Of a stretch of DNA of 64,000 bases, positions 55,773 to 64,000 are shown in pieces (the stretch's first letter is position 1; each line of letters begins with the position of its first letter). The notes beneath the pieces are model-generated. The model was not told the origin of the DNA, ran no database searches, and saw nothing but the letters and a program-made list of their open reading frames with translations. This DNA is from JBARKJ01 sp963698885 (GTDB taxonomy: Bacteria > Nitrospirota > JACRHJ01): the NCBI GenBank assembly GCA_963698885.1, contig CAVOSJ010000002.1:248001-312000 (forward strand). Reading direction: 5' to 3'. A program made the translations under genes and the position numbers.

Positions 55773-57553
55773 TGCCCGGGCTGGCTGGTTTTACTATCGG
55801 AAACATAAACGGACTCCCTGAAAAAGTTCTGGCAACTATGCAAAATTTGATAACGTATTCTACCGATTATGTTCGAGACGCGTTATTTTGTGATCGCCAT
55901 GTATGCGCCACACGTTCACACATAAATGTTACCCAAAAGCAACCGCAGCCATTTTTCGAATCTGGGGTTTACGTATGGATGGACGGGGAATTTTACAACC
56001 AAAATGGTATTACAAACGAATTTAGCATTATGATGGGTTCGGATCCGGAAATCTTATGTTCGTTATACAGAAGGAACGAGGGTTTCTCTTTTCTAAAGCG
56101 AATTGATGGCTTTTATTCCGCTGTAATTTACGATTCCAGGAAGAAAAAGGTATATCTGGTTTCCGACAGGTACGGACTCAGGCAGATATACTGGACTATT
56201 CACAATGGGTGTCTTTGCTGGGGTTCGGAAGTAAAAGTAATGTTAGCGTTGCCTTCTTTTGTTCCTAATATCTCCCGTGGAGCTGTCGATGAATTTTTTA
56301 ACATAGGCTACCTGCTGGAAGACCGTACCTGGTTTGAAGGCGTAGAGTTGCTTCCTACCGGTACAGTCCTGACGTGGGATATCGATGAGGGGACGGCTCA
56401 TACACAACGATATTGGTGGTGGGATGAGATAAAACCGCAAACTGGCAATATTGATGAATTAGAAGTCTCGGAAGAACTGGCGCGCCTGTTTATCGAGTCC
56501 GTGAAAATTCGCAGCCGGACGGGCGAGCGGGTCGGAATCAGCTTAAGCGGCGGTCTTGACTCCAGGGCGCTACTGGCTGCTATGCCCGACCGGGGATATC
56601 CAATTAATGCATATACTTTTGGCGTTGATGATTGTGATGACGTGTCGATTGCCTCGATGGCTGTAAAAGTAAAGGGCGCATTACATCATAAATTTACTCT
56701 GGATTACGGAAATTGGCTTATGCCAAGGCTTGCGGGAGTATGGTGGACTGACGGGCATGCTAACCTTATGCATATGCATGGGATTGCTGGAATAAATATA
56801 GTGAAAGAATTATTTCAAATAAATATGAATGGTTTTGCCGGGGACCTTATACTGGGCGGCAGTTACTTAAAAGATAAAAAAATATTGAATACACCTAACA
56901 AAAAAATGGTAGCTGATAAAATGCATTGCGATCCTGTTTTCATAAATAACTTTGATAAATATTCAAATCTGGCAAAATCTGATTTTTATTTTCTGCAAAA
57001 CCGCGTCAGAAGGTTTACATATGGTGGGACTAAACTTTTGCTTACATCCATAGAACAAAGGAAACCTTTTCATGGCAATAAATTAATAGAGTTTATATAT
57101 TCATTGAAAGACGAAGTAAGGTTTAATAGCAGAATTTACAAAAAAATGCTCTTGAATGCATTTCCATCTTATTTTAAAGATATTCCATGGCAGAAGACAG
57201 GTTTGCCAATAAGCTCCTCTGAACTGTCAACTAAGGCGGCTTTGTTTAAAAGAAGGGTGGAACATAAAGTCTATAAAGAGATGAGCCGTTTTGGTCTTGA
57301 GTACAATAATAAAAATAACTATACCAATTATCCAAAATGGATCCGACAAGAACCAAGCCGTTCGTTCTTTAATGACGTCTTAAAAAATCAGAATTCCATT
57401 TATCAAGATTATGTAGACAAAGAAAAAGTTCTAGAACTATGGAATAAACATCTACAAGGTGAAGATCACGCGGAAGACCTGTGCCTATATATAACCTTCG
57501 AAGTATGGCTTCAACAAATATTTGAAGGGAAATTCCGCACAAACATAGTTTAG
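55772..57553 (+). CDS. Asparagine synthetase-like protein lacking the glutaminase cysteine
   Basis: 593 aa. N-terminal class II glutamine amidotransferase-like domain (1-170) and C-terminal PP-loop ligase domain with SGGLDS at 259-264. In true AsnB the second residue is the nucleophile cysteine; here the start reads MPGLAGF, so it cannot release ammonia from glutamine that way. It may use another amine or ammonia to amidate a substrate such as a uronic acid, or act as an adenylating ligase as lasso-peptide cyclases do. AT-rich, intact, translationally coupled to the flippase. Confidence 0.88.
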   Translation: MPGLAGFTIGNINGLPEKVLATMQNLITYSTDYVRDALFCDRHVCATRSHINVTQKQPQPFFESGVYVWMDGEFYNQNGITNEFSIMMGSDPEILCSLYRRNEGFSFLKRIDGFYSAVIYDSRKKKVYLVSDRYGLRQIYWTIHNGCLCWGSEVKVMLALPSFVPNISRGAVDEFFNIGYLLEDRTWFEGVELLPTGTVLTWDIDEGTAHTQRYWWWDEIKPQTGNIDELEVSEELARLFIESVKIRSRTGERVGISLSGGLDSRALLAAMPDRGYPINAYTFGVDDCDDVSIASMAVKVKGALHHKFTLDYGNWLMPRLAGVWWTDGHANLMHMHGIAGINIVKELFQINMNGFAGDLILGGSYLKDKKILNTPNKKMVADKMHCDPVFINNFDKYSNLAKSDFYFLQNRVRRFTYGGTKLLLTSIEQRKPFHGNKLIEFIYSLKDEVRFNSRIYKKMLLNAFPSYFKDIPWQKTGLPISSSELSTKAALFKRRVEHKVYKEMSRFGLEYNNKNNYTNYPKWIRQEPSRSFFNDVLKNQNSIYQDYVDKEKVLELWNKHLQGEDHAEDLCLYITFEVWLQQIFEGKFRTNIV

Positions 57554-57594
57554 GTGTTCGCGAACCGTCATGGGTTATGGCCTTCAGGTGAACA

Positions 57595-58795
57595 ATGAAA
57601 AGAGACAGTGCATTGAAAATTCTGCACGTCCATAACTCATACCAGCAGATCGGCGGCGAGGATGTTGTAGTCATGGCCGAACGTGAGCTCTTGCAGTCTC
57701 ACGGTCATGACGTAAGGTCCTATGGTGTCTCTAACGACGCCATCAATGGAATATTAAAAAAGATAACGGCTGCGTGGCAAGTCTCCTATTCAGTCAGTTC
57801 CCGAGTGCGTATTGCGGAGGAAATTTCTTCATTCAAGCCCGATATTGTCCATGTGCATAACTTTTTCCCGCTTCTGACTCCATCGATATACGATGCCTGC
57901 CAGGACGCGGGCGTGCCGGTGGTGCAGACGCTCCATAACTTTCGCATGATATGCCCGGGGGCGCTCCTGTTGCGAAAGGACAAAATATGCGAGGAATGTC
58001 TCTGCGGCAATGTATACAGGGCCGCCGTTTACCGGTGTTACCGGCGCTCCTTCTTGGGCTCCCTGTCCGCCTGCAGGATGGTGGATTATCACCGCAGGCA
58101 TGACACATGGCGGGAAAAGGTAGATTGTTTCATCGCGCTCACCGATTTTGCCAGGCACAAATTTGTTAAGGCCGGATTTCCTGCGGAGAAGGTAGTCGTA
58201 AAGCCCAACTTCCTTAATTACGAGCCCACCCCCGGCAACGGGGAAGGAGGCTACGCCCTTTTCGTCGGGCGGCTTTCGAACGAGAAGGGGATCAAGATAC
58301 TTCTTCAGGCGTGGAAACTTCTTACAGGAAAGATGCCTCTAAAAATAGTGGGGGACTGGCCCATTGGCGGGCTGGGTGGAGAGAGAGGCGAAGAGGATGC
58401 CGTCGGTGGAATGGCTCGGCTACCGGCAAAGGCCGGAGGTGGTTGACCTCATGCAGGATGCGTCGGTCCTGATATTCCCTTCCATCTCGTACGAAGGGTT
58501 TGGCATGGCTATCATCGAGGCATATTCCGTCGGTCTGCCGGTTATCGCCGGGGACCTGGGCGCAATGTCATTGTTAGTCGCGCACGGAAGGACCGGGCTT
58601 CATTTCCGACCCGGCGATGCGCAGGACCTGGCCGCACAGGTAAAATGGGCGCTGGCGCATCCAACCGAGCTTGCCAGGATGCGTCGGGAAGCGCGCGCGG
58701 AGTTCGAAATGAAGTACACAGCCAGGATAAACTACGGCCTGTTGATGAATATCTACGAGAAGTCCATTGCGGCCAAGCGTTCGGGGCGTCTATGA
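57595..58795 (+). CDS. GT4-family glycosyltransferase (one frameshift)
   Basis: About 400 aa. First frame: LKILHVHNSYQQIGGEDVVV, a cysteine-rich stretch (KICEECLCGNVYRAAVYRC) common in a subset of GT4 enzymes, and YALFVGRLSNEKGIKILLQA. An extra T near 58353 breaks KIVGDGPLAGW; the second frame continues MPSVEWLGYRQRPEVVDLM, EGFGMAIIEAYSVGLPVIAG to 58795. Last plus-strand gene of the operon; it converges on the wzi-like gene. Confidence 0.88.
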
Positions 58796-58872
58796 CAAGA
58801 GCGGCCGGCCTGCCGCATATTGCTGGGCGTCAACGGCCTCGACGGCCGGCAATAGTCATTTAGTCAAAACGA

Positions 58873-60548
58873 TTAATATCGGTAGCTGACATCCACCCGG
58901 GCTAAATTGTCCTGGCGATTGTCGTTTCGCACCAGATTGAAATTGCGGATATTCTCATACCCATAATTGAATAGGACATCCCAATCGTTGCTTACGGGCA
59001 GGGTCCAGAAAGCACGGCCTCCGTCTATCTCCTCCACGGCCTGTCCACCCACCCCGCCGATCCAGCCACGCTGAGTATGAAAATACTCCAGGGCCAACGT
59101 GTTCCGCGCGGAGAAGTAATGCGTGAACCTCCCGAAATAGTCTTTAGTGTCGCCGCCCTGGGAATCGCCCATTATCAGGTTTGCGTTGGTGTAGCCTTCC
59201 GGGTACTTATAATCGGTATAGGCGAGAGGGTTACCATAAAAAAATTCAAACCTGAAATCATTCTTGCCGTCGGAGGTAAGCCTTGGGATATAGACTCCGG
59301 CTAAATGGCTCTCTACGATAGGGAAGATAACATAGTTGTCCTCGCCGTAGTATTCCCAATAAACGGTAGTCCCTCTAAGCGAGCGCCAGGGGAGCCTCCA
59401 CCTCATCTCGATGCCCGCCAAGGTATTAGAACCGTTATTAGATATGCCAACGGAGGTAATAGCCTTAAGCAGGCCCGGATCTGACTACATTCGGACCTCC
59501 CTGCTGCCGGCTGAAGTTTATGCCTGCCTCGAAATTAGGTGCCGGTTTGACGGATACTTTGACCGCAACGAACCAGGGTTGACGCAGGGTCACTGCCTTC
59601 TCCGCTCTTTGCAAGCCTGGAGAATATCCAGGCGTATTTCAAAAGCCCGATATTCCGCTTGAACCAGGGCCAATCAACGGGTTCCGGACTCGACAATTTT
59701 ATCTCGTCGAGATTTGCCGCATTATTGGTCAGGATGGTCGTGCCGCGATAACCTTGGCCAAACCAGTTCTCGTCACGCCCGACCTCCAGCTCCAGACCAT
59801 GCCCGCCAAGCTTGAGATAGCCCTTATTTAACTTGAGCTCTTCATGCGGGCCCGCGCCTCCAAAATTTATACCGGAGGCCAGGGCCAGGGGCTCGATCAG
59901 GGCTGAGGCGTATCGGGTGAAAAAAAACTCCTCATCCGCGAGGAGTTCCACGTTATTGCCAGCTCTATAGATTATGCCGTCGTTATTTTCCAGAAGCGGC
60001 GTGCCTTCGCTCCCGCCCGACCGCACAACAGGCACGAAAATCGGCCTGAGATGTCCGAAACCGAAGAGGCCTTGGTTCCCGGTGTCATGTATCAGGCGGT
60101 CGTAGCTCCTGGGTTCGCCCTGGAGATACACGTATCTGAATTTCAGGTCCGACAATAAGTTCACGTCGAAGGTGGGCGTCTTGTCTTCCTGGGTATAGAG
60201 GTCTATTTCTCTTGGCAGGAGATGGCGTAGTCTTGAAATAATTTCTTGTGCAAGCTCAGGCGAGTCCGGCCCCAGCTTTTTTTGATTTTGCTCGGCCTCT
60301 ATTACTAAACGTGCCGCCTCCGCCTTCGAATAGGGCTTCAAGCCGTGTATGTCCGTGTCGATTAAACCGAATCCGGCAAGTTTATCTATGTAAGTGTATA
60401 TGGGGCTATCGAGAGGGATGTTGTTCGAGGCAAGGCCCCAGGAGATGGCAGGCGAAAAAACCGCGATTAAAAAAAACATCGCGGCAAAATAAGTAGATAA
60501 TTTTAAAGTTACTTCCCTGGTATATTTAAATTCGAAAAGGCGTACCAC
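58873..60548 (-). pseudogene. Wzi-like capsule assembly outer-membrane protein (two frame breaks)
   Basis: About 555 aa. From GTG 60548 a signal peptide (FAAMFFLIAVFSPAISWGLA) precedes IPLDSPIYTYIDKLAGFGL and LKPYSKAEAARLVIEA, then a beta-barrel (LNKGYLKLGGHGLELEVGRD, NWFGQGYRG). Breaks near 59580 and in a G-run near 59485 split off NVVRSG and the C-terminal strands (RWRLPWRSLRGTTVYWEYYG to the terminal tyrosine of SYRY). One extra G restores VRSGLLKAITSVGIS. Wzi-type barrels attach or organise surface polysaccharide. Only indel-type damage is seen. Confidence 0.82.
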
Positions 60549-60646
60549 TATTGCTCACATTTAATGTAAAGAAAAACAAAATCATGCTCAATCTTTGCTA
60601 AAAGGAAGTTCTTGCTGCGGAGGCAAGGGTTTTCGGCAATACAATG

Positions 60647-62064
60647 CTACATGCCGGTACCCTTGAAAAATGCTGAAAAAGTTTTAAACAATAAAAAGAA
60701 ATCCATTCTAAGCGTCCAGTTATCAATGTATTTCATGTCAAGCTTCATCCAGTCGTCAAACCCGATACTGTTTCTCCCGGAAACCTGCCATAGGCAGGTA
60801 ATGCCCGGCTTGACTGACAGGCGCCTCATGTGCTTCCGTTCCAGTTTCTCTACTTCATACGTGGGCATGAGGTCTTGGCCCGACTAATGACATTTCTCCA
60901 GTAAGGACATTTAAAAACTGCGGCAGTTCATCGAGTGAGTATTTCCTGAGCAGCTTGCCTATTCTGGTTATGCGGGGGTCGCCCTTTATCTTAAATACCG
61001 GTCCGGACATCTCATTTTTTGAGTCAAGCATTTCTTTTTTCTGTTCAGCATCAATGCACATAGTTCGGAATTTAAGTACATTGAACACCCTGCCATTCAG
61101 CCCGTATCGCTTTTGTTTGAAGAAAACAGGGCCGGGGGAATCGAGCTTGATCGCGATGGCTATTACCGCCATGACAGGCATTAAAGCAATGACGGCTATC
61201 GCTGATGCCGCCGAATCCAAGGCCTGCTTGGCCAGCTTGGAATAAAGCGGCGTGTTCTTCTGAGCGAAGGTAACCAGGTTCAGTCCTGCCCAGGTTTTCC
61301 AGCGTAACATTATGGTACCTGGTATTGGCGAAGCGGGATACCATGGTGGTCGGCACCCCGTATTCTTCGCATATCTGGAGATAACTTTTAAGTTCACTAA
61401 AGGGCAGTTCATCATCCCGGCATGCAAAAACAACTCTATCCACAACATTTTTCTTTAGTATAGCGTCGAGGTCATTAAATGTGCCGATGACTGGAATATT
61501 CGGATTTATTTTTGGCTTTTGCGTATGCTGCTCATTTGAGAGGAGCCCAATCACTTTAAAACCAAGGTCCTTGTACAAATCAACCATCATAATAAAACGC
61601 CTGGCGGTTTTATTTGATCCGATAACGAGAATTGAAATATAATTATGACCGTTCCGCCTTATCATTCTAAGAAACTGGGCTTGGAAGACCCTCCTCGATA
61701 GTACCAATAAAAAGAAAGAGGCAAAATAGACAAGCATGAAACCTCGGCTTACGTCCTTCAGCTTATATATAAATAAAAGTGCAACTACGACGCAGAAGGC
61801 CTGAATGGTCGCCAGCAGAGTTTCGGAAAATATTTTACTCAGGGACTTTGCCCTCGCGGATTCATAGGCATGGTTGAGATAAAGGCAAAACAAAGTCATA
61901 GAGATAATGATCGCCCAAATTGACGTCATTACCAATAAATAATGCTCTGTTGAGAAAAGGTGAAGCGGAAACAATACGCTTGCAATCAAGTAGCCGGACG
62001 TCATCAACATAATGTCTGCTATTACGACCAGCGAAGTGAATTCGCGTACTCTTTCTCTAATCAT
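60647..62064 (-). pseudogene. Initiating polyprenyl sugar-phosphate transferase (WbaP/WcaJ type, two frame breaks)
   Basis: About 470 aa. From ATG 62064 (GAGGTG upstream): four TM helices, a CoA-binding-like domain (ILVIGSNKTARRFIMMV) and VTLENLG in the first frame. A break near 61290 leads to the fifth TM and catalytic sugar-transferase domain (KRYGLNGRVFNVLKFRTM, DELPQFLNVLTGEMSLVGPR); a second break near 60875 precedes the end (VKPGITCLWQVSGRN). This enzyme puts the first sugar phosphate on undecaprenyl phosphate and so starts repeat-unit synthesis. Confidence 0.87.
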
Positions 62065-62371
62065 CTCGACACCTCGTTTTTGTATCCCGAAAAACTAAAT
62101 AATGGATACTTTCTAAATATCGCCTTCAAGAACCTTTAGCTTATCTCGACATTATAAAAAACTCAATGCCATTACGGAGTTTAATGGACTAAAAATGTTT
62201 AATTTCAACAAGTTACCGAAATAAACATGAGAAAAGAATGGGAAATCCCTAACGAAACATGGACCATGGGAGAGACTTTTACAGCCAGCATTCAGTTGCT
62301 TAAAAAAAGAGGATAAATACATAAGATATTTAAAATATAGCTTTTTAAGACATTCTACGAATTATTAAAAT

Positions 62372-62399
62372 ATAATACACGAATAATGAGGATTGTCAA
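62372..62399 (-). promoter_or_regulatory. Possible promoter of the sugar-phosphate transferase gene
   Basis: Minus strand TTGACA (62399-62394), 16-base spacer, TATTAT (62377-62372). It lies about 310 bases upstream of the gene start in an AT-rich noncoding stretch (62065-62538), which would give a long leader. Nothing else was recognised in that stretch. Confidence 0.4.
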
Positions 62400-62538
62400 T
62401 ATTATTTTTTGAGAATTATTATAGTGTTCAAAGGTTTTTGGTACCGAAGGTGTTAAATTACCCCTGGGGAAAACAGGATGCCGATGGTGGGTCAAAATTG
62501 CGCGCCGAGCAACAACCTTATGGCTCCATCGTCATTTA

Positions 62539-63687
62539 CTAACGTTCTATCCTTTTTCGTGTATTGTCGAAACAACGGGCGATAGCTAGCCACGCAGGCT
62601 TCCTGGTAAAAGTATCATTCAAGGGCAAAGGTCTGACAGGAAGTTGATCAGCTCGCGGCGCATATGTAGTAAGCCACGAGTATTTATCAGATAAGCCCCA
62701 GGTCAGCACACCAATAACGGCTTTCTCCGAAAGTGCAACGGATAAAAAATCATAATACATGCCCGCTATGATACTATCTCGTATAGCTATTTCACCAGGT
62801 AAGTTACTCATCATTTACATCTAATTCAGTAATAATAATTTTTAAATCAAGACTCCGCCACGTTCCGGAGAAAAGCCTTAAATTTACGCTTATTAAATCT
62901 AAATTCTTGCCCCCGAAATGTGCTTCAATTCCTAGAGCGTGGATTGGTGTACCGGATGCCTTCATTCGCCTTAAAAGTCTTAAGACATCTTTTCTGGTTT
63001 TGTCGCAAGCAGGGCTTTCCTGCTCTACGCCGGTTTTGATTTAATACCAGCATGGCATTAGGATCCGCTTCTGCAGCTGCACGAAAAGCGATATCGATAT
63101 AACTTGGGCCCAAGCAATTCGTACCAGGGTGAAGAAGTTCGTAATCCATCAGGATTTTTGTCCCAGATGGATATCGGTTCGTTTACTACGTCCCAGGAGT
63201 GAATTTTGCCGGCGTGCCTACTTACTACAGTTCCGATATGATCCAATAAAATTTCTTCAGCATTTCGGCTATTTACGGTACTTTGAAACCATGACGGCAA
63301 ATCTTCATGCCATACCAGGTTATGACCTCTAAAAAGCATGCTGTTTTGTTGTGAAAAATTTATCAGCCAATCGAAAGTATCGAAATAAAAGTCAGTTGGT
63401 GTTGGTCTAAGGGCTCTCCACTTTACTTCCCATTCGGGTACAAGTATCGAACATTCTTCGATAAATTTCTTCGTAAAACTCTCATCCGAAGAAAGAATAC
63501 TCCTAGAACTTGCCGCGCCATAAAAAAGTCCTTTCGCCGCGGCGCAAGCACTCAAAGGCCCATTCATATCCGGAAAGCAGAAGCCCAATGCGGGAAGCGA
63601 AGCGCTAATACGGCTGGCAATCAAGGCGCCGACACCTAAGTATCCTACATTCTTTATGAAGCATCTCCGGTTAATCGCGATTGTCAT
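62539..63687 (-). pseudogene. Second GH10 glycoside hydrolase, frame-broken
   Basis: Paralogue of the GH10 at 53,041. From ATG 63687: Tat-like NRRCFIKNVGYLGVGALIAS, then ECSILVPEWEVKWRALRPT, GHNLVWHEDLPSWF and WDVVNEP (acid/base) to about 63080. Then in other frames: YIDIAFRAAAEADPNAMLVL, SGTPIHALGIEAHFGGKN, ITELDV (nucleophile, about 62820) and NLPGEIAIRDSIIAGMYYDF to 62539. At least four one-base shifts. Catalytic residues are kept, so damage is recent or partly sequence error. Opposite orientation to its paralogue, about 9 kb away. Confidence 0.85.
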
Positions 63688-64000
63688 TGAAAAGCCCCTT
63701 TATTTTGCATGTGCTCTTTCTTTTAAGCTCCGCCTGCCGATTTTGGAAAAATAATATTTATCTCAAATAAATATTAAACAATATTTTATTTTATGTCAAA
63801 TGGCTCTACCTTTTGGTTAGTTGTCAGTGGTACAGATCACGCCAAAATGCGCGTTTAAGCGCATTAAATTATGCGCTGTAATACTCACGCGCAATTTCCT
63901 TAAAATTTGTAAATAAATTATTTGCTCGAAATAGGGAAGTTAGAAGGGCGGCGGGACATGGTATGATATTTGCAATGCTTTATAATTAATTTATAATAGA
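63688..64000. other. AT-rich noncoding end of window
   Basis: No gene seen. It contains a small palindrome, AATGCGC and GCGCATT around GTTTAA (about 63846-63867), and T-rich and A-rich tracts. Likely the upstream region of the second GH10 gene plus the flank of the next locus. Confidence 0.5.

Noticed and set aside
63846..63867. AATGCGC-GTTTAA-GCGCATT palindrome as a terminator or origin element
   Set aside because: No T-run follows it, no cluster of DnaA-like boxes is nearby, and a single short palindrome is not enough.

Overview
The window looks like a chromosomal piece of a diderm (Gram-negative) bacterium, probably from the deltaproteobacterial/Desulfobacterota-Nitrospirota range. LptC-LptA-LptB imply LPS export. 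The run rpoN-hpf-ptsN-hprK-rapZ-EIIA(Man)-HPr-PtsI, the phoH-pgpH-ybeY-dgkA order and the hyp genes resemble those lineages. This placement is inferred from gene content only.

Bases 1-29,460 are a dense, GC-rich housekeeping backbone. (+) htpX, phoH, a short pgpH-like HD hydrolase, ybeY, a DgkA-PAP2 fusion and ftsY. (-) hypC-hypD-PilZ-hypE, a hydrogenase-maturation operon carrying a PilZ gene. (+) a PHP hydrolase and a membrane TPR protein. (-) a broken LysM lytic transglycosylase. (+) queE-ppx, then one long series from lptC through rpoN and the regulatory PTS to a response regulator/histidine kinase pair. (-) mazG, an ABC exporter pair and a secreted FG-GAP protein. (+) a stand-alone MshEN/GspE N-terminal protein. 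A strong promoter then precedes tRNA-Gly(GCC), tRNA-Cys(GCA) and tRNA-Leu(UAA).

Accessory DNA starts immediately past tRNA-Leu. A 57-codon tyrosine-recombinase C-terminus faces the tRNA 3' end, and after 740 noncoding bases with clustered GCGAC repeats comes a minimal Mu-like transposition module (MuA-type DDE transposase, small protein, MuB-type AAA ATPase, winged-helix protein). The remaining 30 kb is a Wzx/Wzy-type exopolysaccharide or capsule region. A GC-rich minus-strand operon (34.3-41.3 kb) encodes four glycosyltransferases, one fused to a NodB-type deacetylase, and a flippase fused to a methyltransferase. An AT-richer plus-strand operon (41.6-58.8 kb) encodes outer-membrane export, chain length control, two flippases, a polymerase, several glycosyltransferases, a Tat-targeted GH10 and an asparagine-synthetase-like enzyme. 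Minus-strand genes for Wzi, the initiating sugar-phosphate transferase and a second GH10 close the window.

More than twenty single-base frame breaks occur, in housekeeping and accessory genes alike, and most look like one extra base. They interrupt otherwise well conserved proteins, so many are probably sequence or assembly errors rather than decay. Disrupted genes are described here as one locus each, with the breakpoints given.
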